Origin: Saccharopolyspora gregorii
GTDB lineage: Bacteria; Actinomycetota; Actinomycetes; Mycobacteriales; Pseudonocardiaceae
NCBI RefSeq assembly: GCF_024734405.1
Contig: NZ_CP059556.1
Location: 1,178,001-1,242,000, forward strand
Reading direction: 5' to 3'
DNA length: 64,000 nt
Every line of letters starts with the position of its first letter. The first letter of the stretch is position 1. Position numbers and translations under genes: made by a program. The notes beneath the pieces were generated by a model. That model was not told where the DNA came from and searched no databases. It saw only the letters and a list, made by a program, of their open reading frames with translations. Below are positions 8,069 through 19,761 of this stretch, one piece after another.

Positions 8069-8938
8069 TCACGCCCGCGCGTTCACGAACTCGCGCAGCA
8101 GCGCGTTGAACTCGTTCGGCTTCTCCCGGTTCGGCCAGTGCCCGGCGCCGGGGATCACGTGCAGCTGCGCGCCGGAGATGGCGGTGGCGGCCTGCCGCGA
8201 CGAGGAGACGGGCACCACCGAGTCCCGCTCGCCGTGGATGAACATCACGGGGCAGCGGAGCTGGTCGAGGTGCGGCCCGTGGTTGACGCGCATGGCGCGC
8301 CGCCCCAGCGAGTCCCGCTGCCAGTCGGCGAACACCGAGTCGCGCTGCGCGGCTTCGGCGGCGACCTCGTCGACGATGCTCTCCAGGTCGGGCACCGGAC
8401 GGTCGCCGGTGAACAGCCGCTTCGCCAGCATCCGGCGGGCCAGCCCGCGGTGCCGCGCCAGCAGCTTCGCGCCGGTGGTGCCGATGAGGTCGACGCGGGT
8501 GGCGAGGTAGCTGAGCAGGTGCCGGTCGAGCCGGGCCACGAGCCCGCCGGAGCCGACGAGGACGAGGCCGCGCACCCGCCGCGGGTGCCGCAGCGTGAAG
8601 CCGGTGGCGATGCTGCCGCCCAGCGACAACCCGACGATCATGGTGTCCCGCACTCCCCACGCATCGAGCAGCCAGCGCAGCACCTCCTCGCAGGTGCGCT
8701 GGTTGGCGCGGCCGTGCCACGGGAGGCTGCCGCCCTGGCCGGGCAGGTCGGGGACGTAGACCCGGTGGTCGGCGGCGAGCACCGGGATGGCGTGCCGCCA
8801 GCTCAGCATCGCGTTGTCCAGACCGCCGCCGTGCAGCAGCACGATCGCGGGCCCCGAGGCTCCCGAGCGGTAGTAGCGGATCTTGCCGGCAGGGAACTCG
8901 ACGTGGTCGACCTCGACACCCTGGGGCGGGGCGGTCAT
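8069..8938 (-). CDS. Alpha/beta hydrolase fold protein
   Basis: A 289-residue hydrolase. It has the oxyanion region LLHGGGLDN at 35-42, the nucleophile elbow GLSLGG with Ser105, a probable acid in FIHGERDSVVPVS and the catalytic His in GAGHWPNREKP. The cap region (ARLDRHLLSYLATRVDLIGTTG) resembles meta-cleavage-product hydrolases such as MhpC/BphD, but no ring-cleavage genes lie nearby, so the substrate is unknown. AAGGAG lies 6 nt before the ATG. It stands alone, converging with the sugar transporter. Confidence 0.85.
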   Translation of the reverse strand: MTAPPQGVEVDHVEFPAGKIRYYRSGASGPAIVLLHGGGLDNAMLSWRHAIPVLAADHRVYVPDLPGQGGSLPWHGRANQRTCEEVLRWLLDAWGVRDTMIVGLSLGGSIATGFTLRHPRRVRGLVLVGSGGLVARLDRHLLSYLATRVDLIGTTGAKLLARHRGLARRMLAKRLFTGDRPVPDLESIVDEVAAEAAQRDSVFADWQRDSLGRRAMRVNHGPHLDQLRCPVMFIHGERDSVVPVSSSRQAATAISGAQLHVIPGAGHWPNREKPNEFNALLREFVNARA

Positions 8939-9192
8939 CTGTACTCCTTGTTCGGGACTGGCGTGCGGCGGTCCGCTGCGGTGCCGCGGACCAGCCGGTC
9001 GTTCGCGGGGACGTGCGGCGGACCGTCGCGTTGCCGCGGGTGAACGGTGGTGGGGGCGACGATTCCGCCGGGACGAGCGCACCCCTTCGATCTCGCGCGG
9101 GGGCGCCGGTGTTACTCGGCAGGATAGGCCCGCGCCGGTGCGGACGGGCACCACCCGCCGGGGTGCGCGCGGGGCGTGCCAGGATTCGGAGC

Positions 9193-9843
9193 GTGAGCAC
9201 CGCGTATGACTGCAACCGTCCGGACGGCCGGGAATCCGGTCTCGCCGCCGCCGCCAACACCGTCCGAGCCGGTGGCCTGGTGGTCCTGCCCACCGACACC
9301 GTGTACGGGATCGGCGCGAACGCCTTCGACGCGGAGGCGGTGGGTGCGCTGCTGGCGGCGAAGGGCCGCGGCCGCGACATGCCGGTCCCGGTGCTGGTCG
9401 GCTCGTGGTCGACGATCGACGGCCTGGTCCAGTCCGTGTCGAAGCAGGCCCGCGCGCTGGTGGAGGCGTTCTGGCCGGGTGGCCTGTCGCTGATCCTGCC
9501 GCAGGCGCCGTCACTGGCCTGGGACCTGGGCGACACCCGCGGCACGGTGAACCTGCGGATGCCGCTGCACCCGGTGGCGCTGGACCTGCTCCGCGAGGTC
9601 GGCCCGATGGCGGTGTCGAGCGCGAACCGCACCGGCAACCCGCCGCCCGCGACGGCGCAGCAGGCGCAGGACCAGCTCGGTGACTCGGTGCAGGTGTACC
9701 TGGACGGCGGCCCGACCGGGGAGCCGGTCGCCTCGACGATCGTGGACCTGACCCAGTCGACGCCGCGCGTGCTGCGCCAGGGCGAGATCACCCTGGAGCA
9801 GCTCACCGAGGTCCTCGGCGTCGAGGTCGAACCGCTCGCCTGA
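9193..9843 (+). CDS. tsaC: L-threonylcarbamoyladenylate synthase (TsaC/Sua5/YrdC family)
   Basis: A 216-residue enzyme that makes threonylcarbamoyl-AMP from threonine, bicarbonate and ATP for the t6A37 modification of tRNAs reading ANN codons. It shows the YrdC-domain motifs VLPTDTVYGIGANAF, the basic KGRGRDMPVPVLVG patch and PMAVSSANRTGNPP. It corresponds to M. tuberculosis Rv1301, which like this gene precedes the wecA-atp block. The usual upstream prmC is absent here; an unrelated hydrolase diverges instead. The GTG at 9193 lacks a ribosome site. Confidence 0.9.
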   Translation: MSTAYDCNRPDGRESGLAAAANTVRAGGLVVLPTDTVYGIGANAFDAEAVGALLAAKGRGRDMPVPVLVGSWSTIDGLVQSVSKQARALVEAFWPGGLSLILPQAPSLAWDLGDTRGTVNLRMPLHPVALDLLREVGPMAVSSANRTGNPPPATAQQAQDQLGDSVQVYLDGGPTGEPVASTIVDLTQSTPRVLRQGEITLEQLTEVLGVEVEPLA

Positions 9844-9858
9844 CCGCTGCCCGCGCGT

Positions 9859-9893
9859 CCCGCTCCCGCGGTGAGGAGTTCGCCGGGAGCGGG
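9859..9893 (+). terminator. Hairpin downstream of the tsaC-like gene
   Basis: CCCGCTCCCG pairs with CGGGAGCGGG across a 15-nt loop, 16 bp after the stop codon. There is no T-run, so termination strength is uncertain. The gap to the next gene (10082) otherwise holds only possible promoter sequence such as TAGCGT near 9961. Confidence 0.5.
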
Positions 9894-10081
9894 AGGAGGC
9901 GGACAGGACGGACGATCTTCGCTGATCCGGACCGGTGGTCGTGGCGCGGCTGTTTGCCGATAGCGTTAGCACCCGGATGCGCAACGTGGACAGCGATGAG
10001 GAGCGCCGAGCTTGAAGACGCCGTTCCGGTGGCCGGACATCGACCTTCCGCGGGCCGTTGGCCCGCGAGGGTAGAGCCGCC

Positions 10082-11254
10082 ATGGACAACGCACCTCTGT
10101 GGGCGCCGGCGGGATTGCCCGTCCGCGAATACCTGCTCGTTCTGCTCACCGCGGCGGCGGTGACGTTCCTGCTGACCGGTCTGGTCCGCCTGCTGGCGAT
10201 CCGGGTGGGCGCGGTCGCCTACCCGCGCAAGCGCGACGTGCACCTGACGCCCATCCCGCGGATGGGCGGGGTGGCGATGTTCGGCGGGGTGCTCGCGGCG
10301 ATGTTCCTGGCGAGCAACCTGCCCGCGCTGTCGCGGGGTTTCGACTTCTCCAACGATGCCGCCGCCGCGATCGTGGCCGGTGGGCTGATCGTGCTGGTCG
10401 GCGCGTTGGACGACCGCTTCGAACTCGATTCGCTGACCAAGCTCGCGGGGCAGGTGACCGCGGCGGGGATCCTGGTCCTGTTCGGCGTGCAGTGGTTCGG
10501 CTTCTGGGTGCCGTGGGGCGGCGACGAGGGCCACATCGGCCAGCTGATGGTGCTCAACAGCAACCAGGGCCAGCTGCTGACGGTGCTGCTGGTCGTCACG
10601 ATGATCAACGCGATGAACTTCGTGGACGGCCTGGACGGGCTGGCCTCCGGCATCGGCCTGATCGCGGCCAGCGCGACCTGCGCGTTCTGCCTGAGCCTGC
10701 TCCAGCAGCACGGCGGCGACGTGACCGCCTACCCGCCGGCGCTGATCGCGGCGTCGATCGCCGGCGCCTGCATGGGTTTCCTGCCGTACAACTTCCAGCC
10801 GGCGCGGATCTTCATGGGTGATTCGGGGTCGATGCTGATCGGCTTGATGCTGGCGACGGCGAGCACCTCGGCGTCGGGCAAGGCGGACTACGCGGGCTTC
10901 GGCGGCAAGGACCTGCTGGCGCTGCTGTCGCCGCTGCTGGTGCTGGCCGCGGTGCTGTTCGTCCCGCTGCTCGACCTGATCATGGCGGTGGTGCGGCGGA
11001 CCGCGGCGGGCAAGAGCCCGTTCCACGCGGACAAGATGCACCTGCACCACCGATTGCTGGAGATCGGGCACTCGCAGCGCCGCGCGGTGCTGCTCATCTA
11101 CTCGTGGGCGGCGGTGATCGCCTTCGGCGCGGTTTCGTTGACGCTGTTCAGCGCGGTGCTGGTGGCGTGGGTCATCGTAGTGGGCGTCATCGTGGCGGCT
11201 ATCATTTCGGTGATTCCCAGGATGCGGGCCCGAGCCGATCGAGAGACCAGATGA
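10082..11254 (+). CDS. wecA: Undecaprenyl-phosphate GlcNAc-1-phosphate transferase (WecA/TagO family)
   Basis: A 390-residue polytopic membrane enzyme that starts cell-wall polymer synthesis by moving GlcNAc-1-phosphate onto decaprenyl or undecaprenyl phosphate. It has about 11 transmembrane segments and the family motifs DVHLTPIPRMGGVAM, the DDR triad in GALDDRFELDSLTK, the Asp-rich loop NFVDGLDGLASG, FMGDSGSMLIG and the terminal HADKMHLHHRLLE. M. tuberculosis Rv1302 (linker unit synthesis for arabinogalactan) holds the same position before atp. The stop overlaps the next start (ATGA), so the two are translationally coupled. An ATG at 10058 is possible but less well spaced. Confidence 0.92.
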   Translation: MDNAPLWAPAGLPVREYLLVLLTAAAVTFLLTGLVRLLAIRVGAVAYPRKRDVHLTPIPRMGGVAMFGGVLAAMFLASNLPALSRGFDFSNDAAAAIVAGGLIVLVGALDDRFELDSLTKLAGQVTAAGILVLFGVQWFGFWVPWGGDEGHIGQLMVLNSNQGQLLTVLLVVTMINAMNFVDGLDGLASGIGLIAASATCAFCLSLLQQHGGDVTAYPPALIAASIAGACMGFLPYNFQPARIFMGDSGSMLIGLMLATASTSASGKADYAGFGGKDLLALLSPLLVLAAVLFVPLLDLIMAVVRRTAAGKSPFHADKMHLHHRLLEIGHSQRRAVLLIYSWAAVIAFGAVSLTLFSAVLVAWVIVVGVIVAAIISVIPRMRARADRETR

Positions 11255-11724
11255 GCGACGACGCCGACACGCCGGTCGACGACAAGCCGACCGACGATGC
11301 GCCGGTGAACGAGCACGCCCGGGTGGTGCGCGCCCTCGCCGACGCGATGCTGCGCATGTCCGTGCTCCCGGTCGCGATCACCGTCGTCGTCGCGGCGATC
11401 GCCGGTTACTTCGCCGCCGGGGTGCCGGGCGTGGCCGGGGCGGTCACGGCGGGGGTGGTCGCTTCCGGAGCGTCCCTGTTCACGCTGTGGTTAATGCATC
11501 GCACGGCGGGCATGGCGTCGATGTTCGTGCTGGGCGCCTCGATGGGCGGCTTCCTCATCAAGATGTTCGCGCTGTTGGTCACCATGATGGCGTTGCGCGG
11601 AGTAGAAGCCGTCGACGCCATGACGTTGGCGCTCACCTTCATCGCGATGGTGCTCGTTTGGGCGACATCGGAGGCGGTGGCGTTTCGCCGGACGAAGGTC
11701 CCGACGATCGTGCCAGGTCGATGA
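11251..11724 (+). CDS. AtpI-like membrane protein at the head of the atp operon
   Basis: A 157-residue protein with an acidic cytoplasmic N-terminus (MSDDADTPVDDKP) and four predicted membrane helices, beginning SVLPVAITVVVAAIAGYFAAG and including ASMFVLGASMGGFLIKMFALLVTMM. Position and topology match the actinobacterial counterpart of AtpI (Rv1303 in M. tuberculosis), thought to help c-ring assembly or Mg2+ supply for ATP synthase. Its ATG overlaps the wecA stop. A 245-bp gap before atpB may carry a further promoter. Confidence 0.8.
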   Translation: MSDDADTPVDDKPTDDAPVNEHARVVRALADAMLRMSVLPVAITVVVAAIAGYFAAGVPGVAGAVTAGVVASGASLFTLWLMHRTAGMASMFVLGASMGGFLIKMFALLVTMMALRGVEAVDAMTLALTFIAMVLVWATSEAVAFRRTKVPTIVPGR

Positions 11725-11969
11725 ACTAGTGTTCGGGCATCCTTCGTAGCCCGACCGGCGGTGCGAAGGGCTAGATTACTCGCTGGTATCTTGCTCGCGT
11801 GCGGCCGATCCGCGCACCGCGAGCAGGCTCGATGCGGCTCCCCGAGTGGGAGCCCTGAGCCTGGATGAGGCCCCTCCGCAGTCGGATCGGGTATCAGGTA
11901 CGTTAAGTGCAAATCGTGACGATTCCCCCGATTGAGCGAACTCGATCGGGAGAACCGGAAGGAGCCCAG

Positions 11970-12749
11970 TTGGGCACGCTGGTGATGGCCGAGGGCGGGA
12001 AGTTCGTACCGCCAGGTGCCGATAGTTTTGTCCTCCCGCCGATCGTGGGCGGAATCACCAAGCCGATGGTGCTTGTCGCGCTCGCCGCCGTGCTGGTCGC
12101 CGTGTACTTCGTGGTCGCCACCCGCAGCCTCAAGGTGGTTCCCTCCAAGGGCCAGTTCGTGGCGGAGTACATCTACAGCTTCAGCCGGAACACGATCGCC
12201 CGGCAGCAGATCGGCGCCAAAGATTTCCGCCCGTTCGTGCCGCTGATCTTCGCGTTGTTCACCTTCGTACTGGTGAACAACATCTTCGGCATCGTTCCGT
12301 TCCTCCAGTTCCCCACGATGGCCCGAATCGGTTTCCCCGTCGCGCTGCTGATCGTGGTGTACGTGACCTACCACGGTGTCGGGATCAAGCGTCACGGACT
12401 GGGTGGCTACTTCAAGCACGTGATGTTCCCGCCGGGCGTGCCGAAGCCGATCTACGTGATCTTGTCACCGATCGAGTTCCTGCAGAAGTTCATCGCTCAG
12501 CCCGCCGCGCTCGCGGTCCGGGTGTTCGCGGCGATGTTCGCAGGTCACCTCATGCTTCTGGTGTTCATCCTGGGTGGCGAGTTCTTGCTGCTCGAGGCGA
12601 GCGGCGGGTTCAAGCCGGTTTCGATCTTCGCTTTCGCCTTCGCGATTGCCTTGACTTTCGTCGAGGCCTTGATCCAGGTACTCCAGGCCTACATCTTCGC
12701 GCTGCTGACCGCCAACTTCATCGGTGCGGCGCTGGCCGAGGGCCACTGA
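11970..12749 (+). CDS. atpB: ATP synthase F0 subunit a
   Basis: A 259-residue membrane subunit forming the proton half-channels of F0. The essential stator Arg lies in LAVRVFAAMFAGHLMLLVF. The conserved last helix is ALIQVLQAYIFALLTANFIG, with Gln and Asn/Thr positions typical of subunit a. The start is TTG at 11970: GGAAGGAG sits 5 nt upstream, and this gives the standard N-terminus LGTLVMAEGGKFVPPG. An ATG at 11907 would add 21 residues with no ribosome site and no family support. First structural gene of atpBEFHAGDC. Confidence 0.93.
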   Translation: MGTLVMAEGGKFVPPGADSFVLPPIVGGITKPMVLVALAAVLVAVYFVVATRSLKVVPSKGQFVAEYIYSFSRNTIARQQIGAKDFRPFVPLIFALFTFVLVNNIFGIVPFLQFPTMARIGFPVALLIVVYVTYHGVGIKRHGLGGYFKHVMFPPGVPKPIYVILSPIEFLQKFIAQPAALAVRVFAAMFAGHLMLLVFILGGEFLLLEASGGFKPVSIFAFAFAIALTFVEALIQVLQAYIFALLTANFIGAALAEGH

Positions 12750-12807
12750 AAAAGACCAAGACCTCCGATCCGCAAGTACCTGCGGACCGAGTTGAAAGGT
12801 AGTGAAA

Positions 12808-13062
12808 GTGAGCAACATCGTTCTTGCGCAGGCCGCTGAAGCCGCGAACATCAATGCAGGCCTGGCCGCGATCGGCTATGGGCTGGGCGCCATCGGCGCT
12901 GCCATCGGTGTCGGCCTGATCTGGGCCGCTGTCATCAACGGCACCGCCCGGCAGCCGGAAGCCCAGGGGCAGCTCCAGGGCATCGCCTGGATTTCCTTCG
13001 TGCTCGTCGAGGTGCTGGCGCTGATCGGCCTGGTCGTCTACTTCATCGCGTCCGGAGCCTGA
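12808..13062 (+). CDS. atpE: ATP synthase F0 subunit c
   Basis: An 84-residue hairpin of two transmembrane helices that oligomerises into the rotor ring. Helix 1 is glycine-rich (AAIGYGLGAIGAAIGVGLIWA), the polar loop is INGTARQPEA, and helix 2 carries the proton-binding Glu68 in FVLVEVLALIGLVVYF. The equivalent Glu in mycobacteria is the contact of bedaquiline. GTG at 12808 is chosen over GTG at 12802 because AAAGG then lies 8 nt upstream and the N-terminus matches the family (MSNIVLAQ). Confidence 0.93.
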   Translation: MSNIVLAQAAEAANINAGLAAIGYGLGAIGAAIGVGLIWAAVINGTARQPEAQGQLQGIAWISFVLVEVLALIGLVVYFIASGA

Positions 13063-13090
13063 GTCCCCGACCCTGTCTTAGGGAGACGTT

Positions 13091-13648
13091 GTGGTGAAGA
13101 CAGAGATTCTGGCGGCGGCAGGCGAGCACAACCCGATCCTGCCGGAGACGTCGGAGATCATCGTCGGCCTGATCGCGTTCCTCCTGCTGTTGTTCGTGCT
13201 CCAGAAGTACGCTGTTCCGCGCTTCGAGAAGGTGTTCTCCGAGCGCAGCGAACAGATCGAGGGTGGTATCGCCAGAGCCGAAGCGGCCCAGGCGGAGGCT
13301 CACCGGACGCTGGAGCAGTACAAGTCGCAGCTGGCCGAGGCGCGCGCCGAGGCGGCGCGGATCCGGGACGACGCGCGGGCCGAAGGCCAGCAGATCGTCG
13401 CGGAGATGCGTGCGCAGGCGCAGACCGAGTCGGAGCGGATCGTCACGCAAGGCCAGAACCAACTGGCGGCGCAGCGCTCGCAGATCATCGCGGAGCTGCG
13501 CGGCGACCTCGGCCGGCAGGCCGTGGATCTGGCCGGTCGTATCGTCGGGGAGTCCCTGGAGGACGAAGCCCGTCGTCGCGGCACCGTGGACCGGTTCCTC
13601 GAGGAACTGGACTCCACGTCGGCACCGTCCGGGTCCAGCAGGTCCTGA
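13091..13648 (+). CDS. atpF: ATP synthase F0 subunit b
   Basis: A 185-residue stator stalk protein. One N-terminal membrane helix ([20 protein letters not shown], about 23-42) is followed by a long Ala/Glu/Arg/Gln coiled coil to about residue 165. The C-terminus ([22 protein letters not shown]) binds the delta subunit. Two consecutive GTG codons start the frame; GGGAGA is 4 nt before the first and 7 nt before the second (13094), so the true start may be one codon later. Confidence 0.92.
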   Translation: MVKTEILAAAGEHNPILPETSEIIVGLIAFLLLLFVLQKYAVPRFEKVFSERSEQIEGGIARAEAAQAEAHRTLEQYKSQLAEARAEAARIRDDARAEGQQIVAEMRAQAQTESERIVTQGQNQLAAQRSQIIAELRGDLGRQAVDLAGRIVGESLEDEARRRGTVDRFLEELDSTSAPSGSSRS

Positions 13649-13720
13649 CGGCGCCGGTGCGATGGACACGCACATGATGTGGTCCCCGAAGGTTTCCCCA
13701 GAACGAAAGGCCCTGGAGAG

Positions 13721-14551
13721 TTGAGCACCCTCGTGAACGCCGCGAGCCGCGATGCGCTGGCAGCCACCGAGCTGCAGCTGTTGCAGGCCACCGACGGGGC
13801 CGGGGCCGCGGAGATCACCGGCCTCGCCGACGAACTGTTCGGCGTGGCCGCCCTGTTGGGTCGTGAGTCGGCCCTGCGCCGGGCGCTGGCGGACACCTCC
13901 ACCGAACCCCGTTCGCGGGAGGAGCTGGCCAAGCAGCTGCTGGCCGGCAAGCTCGGCGCCCGGGCGCTGCCCGTGGTCGTCGAAGCCGTCCGCTCCCGCT
14001 GGTCGAGCGCGAAGGACCTGGTCGGAGGTCTGGAGCGGCTGGCCCGGGTCGCCCTGCTGGTGCAGGCGGAACGGGCGGGCCGGCTGGACGCGGTCGAGGA
14101 CGAGCTCTTCCGCCTCGGCCGCATCATCGGCGCCGAACTGGAGCTGGAGCGGCTGCTGGCCGATCCGGCCGCTGCCCCCGACGGCAAGACCGCGCTGGTC
14201 GACCAGCTGCTCGGCGGCAAGGTCGAACCGGTCACCCAGGCCCTGGTGCGCCAGCTGGTGGCGCACCCGCACGGCGGACACGTCAGCGAAGGCCTGGAGG
14301 AGCTCGCGGAGCTCTCGGCGAAGCGCCGGGAGCGTTCGGTGGCGCACGTGCGGTCCGCCGTCGAACTGACCGAGCAGCAGCAGCAGCGGCTCGCGGCCAC
14401 GTTGCAGCGGATCTACTCGCGGCCCATCGCGGTCCACCTGGAAGTGGATCCTGCGGTCGGCGGCGGCCTGCTGATCAAGGTCGGTGACGAGGTCATCGAC
14501 GGGACGACCACGGGGCGCCTGCAGTCCCTCCGGCGCGACCTCGCCGACTGA
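13721..14551 (+). CDS. atpH: ATP synthase F1 subunit delta
   Basis: A 276-residue stator subunit linking F1 to the b stalk. It has the OSCP/delta fold, with two N-terminal helical repeats and the signature C-terminus [45 protein letters not shown]. At about 270 residues it is the long form common in actinobacteria. TTG at 13721 gives the family-like N-terminus [15 protein letters not shown], with GAAAGG about 10 nt upstream; GTG at 13733 is an alternative. The start is therefore uncertain by four codons. Confidence 0.9.
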   Translation: MSTLVNAASRDALAATELQLLQATDGAGAAEITGLADELFGVAALLGRESALRRALADTSTEPRSREELAKQLLAGKLGARALPVVVEAVRSRWSSAKDLVGGLERLARVALLVQAERAGRLDAVEDELFRLGRIIGAELELERLLADPAAAPDGKTALVDQLLGGKVEPVTQALVRQLVAHPHGGHVSEGLEELAELSAKRRERSVAHVRSAVELTEQQQQRLAATLQRIYSRPIAVHLEVDPAVGGGLLIKVGDEVIDGTTTGRLQSLRRDLAD

Positions 14552-14614
14552 CGGCGAGGGCTGCGGCCCGGACACGAACTTCCTTCCAGAACGAACCGAG
14601 AGCAGGAACGAGAC

Positions 14615-16258
14615 ATGGCGGAGCTGACGATCTCGTCGGACGAGATCCGCAGTGCGATCGAGAAGTACGTCTCCAGCTACTCCCCGGAGGTCAGCCGCGA
14701 GGAGGTCGGCGTCGTCACCGATACCGGTGACGGCATCGCCCATGTCGAGGGCCTGCCTTCGGTGATGACCGAAGAGCTGCTGGAGTTCCCCGGTGGCGTC
14801 TACGGCGTGGCGATGAACCTGGAGGCTCAGGAGATCGGCGCGGTCATCCTGGGCGAGTCCGCGGGCATCGAAGAGGGCCAGGAGGTCAAGCGGACCGGCA
14901 AGGTGCTGTCCATGCCGGTCGGCGACGGCTTCCTCGGCCGCGTGGTGGACCCGCTGGGCGAGGCCATCGACGGCCTCGGCGAGATCAAGGCCGAGAGCCA
15001 GCGCGCGCTGGAGCTGCAGGCCGCCACGGTCGTGCAGCGCCAGGGCGTCGCCGAGCCGATGCAGACCGGCATCAAGGCCATCGACTCGATGACTCCGATC
15101 GGCCGCGGCCAGCGCCAGCTGCTGATCGGCGACCGCAAGACCGGCAAGACCACGGTCGCGGTCGACACGATCATCAACCAGAAGGGCAACTGGGACAGCG
15201 GTGACCCTGCCAAGCAGGTGCACTGCATCTACGTCGCGATCGGCCAGAAGGGCTCCACGATCGCCGGCGTGAAGAAGTCCCTCGAGGACGCGGGCGCGAT
15301 GGAGTACACCACCATCGTCGCCGCCCCCGCCTCGGACTCGCCGGGTCTGAAGTGGCTGGCGCCGTACGCGGGCTCCGCGCTGGGCCAGCACTGGATGTAC
15401 CAGGGCAAGCACGTCCTGATCGTGTTCGACGACCTCACCAAGCAGGCCGAGGCGTACCGCGCGATCTCGCTGCTGCTGCGCCGCCCGCCGGGCCGCGAGG
15501 CCTACCCCGGTGACGTCTTCTACCTGCACTCCCGCCTGCTGGAGCGCTGCGCGAAGCTGTCGGACGAGATGGGCGCCGGCTCGATGACGGGTCTGCCGAT
15601 CATCGAGACCAAGGCGAACGACGTGTCGGCCTACATCCCGACGAACGTCATCTCGATCACCGACGGCCAGTGCTTCCTGCAGTCGGACCTGTTCAACTCC
15701 GGTCAGCGCCCCGCGATCGACGTCGGCATCTCGGTGTCCCGCGTCGGTGGTTCCGCGCAGATCAAGGCGATGAAGTCGGTCACCGGCTCGCTGAAGATCG
15801 ACCTGGCGCAGTTCCGCGAGCTGGAGGCGTTCTCCGCGTTCGCGTCCGACCTGGACGCCGCGTCGAAGGCGCAGCTGGACCGCGGTGCCCGCCTGATGGA
15901 GCTGCTCAAGCAGGGCGCAGGCGACCCGCTGCCCGTCGAGGAAGAGGTCGTGTCCCTGTTCCTGGGCACGAAGGGCCACGTCGACACCGTTCCGGTGAAC
16001 GACGTGCGGCGCTTCGAGTCGGAGTTCCTCGCCTACCTGCGCCGGACCCACGAGTCCGTGCTCAAGGACATCGTCGAGAGCAAGAAGCTCTCCGACGACG
16101 GCCAGCAGCTCATCGTGGACTCGGTCGAGGAGTTCAAGAAGCAGTTCACGACCTCCGACGGCACCTCGCTCACGCAGGAGGCCGACGCCGAGGCGATGGA
16201 CGCGAACGCGGTGGGCAAGGAAACCGTCCAGGTCAACAAGCCCGCCCCGAAGAAGTGA
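14615..16258 (+). CDS. atpA: ATP synthase F1 subunit alpha
   Basis: A 547-residue subunit forming the non-catalytic nucleotide sites of the alpha3-beta3 hexamer. The N-terminal beta-barrel begins [19 protein letters not shown]. The Walker A motif is GDRKTGKT at 172-179, and the family signature is [14 protein letters not shown]. The C-terminal tail beyond about residue 510 is long and acidic, as in other actinobacterial alpha subunits where the extension suppresses ATP hydrolysis. AGCAGGAACGAGAC precedes the ATG. Confidence 0.96.
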   Translation: MAELTISSDEIRSAIEKYVSSYSPEVSREEVGVVTDTGDGIAHVEGLPSVMTEELLEFPGGVYGVAMNLEAQEIGAVILGESAGIEEGQEVKRTGKVLSMPVGDGFLGRVVDPLGEAIDGLGEIKAESQRALELQAATVVQRQGVAEPMQTGIKAIDSMTPIGRGQRQLLIGDRKTGKTTVAVDTIINQKGNWDSGDPAKQVHCIYVAIGQKGSTIAGVKKSLEDAGAMEYTTIVAAPASDSPGLKWLAPYAGSALGQHWMYQGKHVLIVFDDLTKQAEAYRAISLLLRRPPGREAYPGDVFYLHSRLLERCAKLSDEMGAGSMTGLPIIETKANDVSAYIPTNVISITDGQCFLQSDLFNSGQRPAIDVGISVSRVGGSAQIKAMKSVTGSLKIDLAQFRELEAFSAFASDLDAASKAQLDRGARLMELLKQGAGDPLPVEEEVVSLFLGTKGHVDTVPVNDVRRFESEFLAYLRRTHESVLKDIVESKKLSDDGQQLIVDSVEEFKKQFTTSDGTSLTQEADAEAMDANAVGKETVQVNKPAPKK

Positions 16259-16268
16259 CCGGGTAGCC

Positions 16269-18627
<2,359 letters not shown>

Positions 18628-18632
18628 GCCCC

Positions 18633-18714
18633 GGTCTTCGCCGCGGTGCACCACCGCGGCGAAGACCCACCGGCAGCGGGTCGGGGTCCGGTCACGGGCC
18701 CCGGCCTTCTTTTT
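18633..18714 (+). terminator. Double terminator directly after atpD
   Basis: First hairpin at 18633-18667: GGTCTTCGCCGCGGTG pairs perfectly with CACCGCGGCGAAGACC, starting 6 bp after the atpD stop. Second hairpin at 18683-18702 (GGGGTCC with GGGCCCC, one G-U pair) is followed by CCTTCTTTTT, a normal intrinsic terminator tail. Together they should stop much of the transcription entering atpC. Confidence 0.85.
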
Positions 18715-18724
18715 CGCCCTTCCC

Positions 18725-18774
18725 CGAGGAAGGGAACCTTCCGGTCACCCGTGACCGGAAGGTTCCCCTGCTCG
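18725..18774. repeat. Palindromic copy of the GGGAACCTTCC repeat family, inside the atp operon
   Basis: Inverted units GAGGAAGGGAACCTTCC and GGAAGGTTCCCCTGCTCG around GGTCACCCGTGACC. The right arm has one change relative to other copies. It lies between the atpD terminator and the putative atpC promoter. Confidence 0.9.
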
Positions 18775-18835
18775 CACCCCTCCGGATGTGACGCGGCCCT
18801 GCTCGGCCCGTCACCAGGGCCCGCCTGGCGTTGGC

Positions 18836-18841
18836 TAGACT
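18836..18841 (+). promoter_or_regulatory. Putative -10 element (TAGACT) for atpC
   Basis: TAGACT lies 31 bp before the atpC GTG, with AAGGAG between them, so a transcript starting near 18848 would carry a short leader with a ribosome site. No clear -35 is seen. It would allow atpC expression despite the terminator after atpD. Confidence 0.45.
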
Positions 18842-18872
18842 GCGGGCTGTACACCCGACAAAGGAGACGCGC

Positions 18873-19238
18873 GTGGCCAACATGTCCGTCCAGCTGGTCG
18901 CTGTCGAGCGCCGCCTGTGGTCCGGTGAGGCGACCACCGTCGTGGCCCAGACGACCGAAGGCGAGATCGGCATCCTGCCGGGGCACGAGCCGCTGCTCGG
19001 CCAGCTCGTCGAGGGTGGCGTCGTGAAGATCACCACGACCGATGGCGACACCGTCACCGCCGCCGTGCAGGGCGGATTCCTGTCCGTCACCGCCGATGGC
19101 GTCAGCGTCCTCGCCGAGTCGGCCGAACTCGCCCAGGAGATCGACGTCGCGCAGGCCCGCGCCGACGCCAAGAGCGACGACGAGGAAGCGCGCACGAGAG
19201 CGCTGAGTCGACTTCGGGCGGCCGGGCAGTCGGTCTGA
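18873..19238 (+). CDS. atpC: ATP synthase F1 subunit epsilon
   Basis: A 121-residue subunit at the foot of the rotor. The beta-sandwich begins [42 protein letters not shown], the signature of the family, and a C-terminal helix is rich in Ala, Asp and Glu. The C-terminal domain is short, as in actinobacteria. GTG at 18873 is favoured because AAGGAG lies 6 nt upstream; an ATG three codons later is also possible. It is separated from atpD by 245 bp containing terminators and a repeat. Confidence 0.93.
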   Translation: MANMSVQLVAVERRLWSGEATTVVAQTTEGEIGILPGHEPLLGQLVEGGVVKITTTDGDTVTAAVQGGFLSVTADGVSVLAESAELAQEIDVAQARADAKSDDEEARTRALSRLRAAGQSV

Positions 19239-19251
19239 CGGGCCGCAGAAC

Positions 19252-19704
19252 ATGGGCTCCGCGGGCGTGTGGTCGATCATCGTTTCCGGGCTGGTGCTGC
19301 TCCTGGCGGGCGCGGCCCTGAGCGTGGTGCTGGCCGCGCGTCGGCGGTTGCAGCAGTTGCGCGCCGGCGGGATCGACGTGGCGCTGCGGCTGCGCACCGA
19401 CGACCGCGGGCGGGGCTGGCACCTCGGCGTCGCGCACTACCGCGGCGAGGAGTTCACCTGGTACCGGGTGCTGAGCCTGCGTTCCGGCCCGAACTGGGTG
19501 GTGAACCGCCGGGAGGTGGAGATCGCCACCCGCCGCGAGCCCTCGGCGTCCGAGGTGTACGCGCTGCCGCAGGCGGCCACCGTGCTGCACTTGACCGGTC
19601 GCGGCGAGGAGATCGAGGTCGCGATGGGCGCGGATGCGCTCACCGGCTTCCTGTCCTGGTTGGAGTCCGCTCCGCCCGGGCGTTCCGTGCCCTGGGCTTC
19701 CTGA
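19252..19704 (+). CDS. DUF2550 membrane-anchored protein
   Basis: A 150-residue protein. One N-terminal transmembrane helix (SIIVSGLVLLLAGAALSVVLAARRR) is followed by a small soluble domain with WHLGVAHYRGEEFTWYRVLSLRSGPNW and a C-terminal TGFLSWLESAPPG. It matches the DUF2550 family, found after atpC in actinobacteria (Rv1312 in M. tuberculosis). Function is unknown; conserved linkage suggests a role near ATP synthase or the envelope. It starts 13 bp after atpC. Confidence 0.88.
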   Translation: MGSAGVWSIIVSGLVLLLAGAALSVVLAARRRLQQLRAGGIDVALRLRTDDRGRGWHLGVAHYRGEEFTWYRVLSLRSGPNWVVNRREVEIATRREPSASEVYALPQAATVLHLTGRGEEIEVAMGADALTGFLSWLESAPPGRSVPWAS

Positions 19705-19717
19705 GCCCGCAGCGTCC

Positions 19718-19746
19718 AGCGCCCCTCTTCGGAGGGGGCGCTTTTT
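19718..19746 (+). terminator. Intrinsic terminator after the atpC-DUF2550 unit
   Basis: AGCGCCCCTC pairs with GAGGGGGCGCT around a TTCG tetraloop, followed by a T5 run. It lies 13 bp after the DUF2550 stop codon. Confidence 0.88.
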
Positions 19747-19761
19747 CGCGCGCCGGGTCCG

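Noticed and set aside
9977-10015. 12-codon frame (MRNVDSDEERRA) before wecA as a leader peptide
   Set aside because: No enrichment for a regulatory amino acid and no clear attenuator; could be chance.
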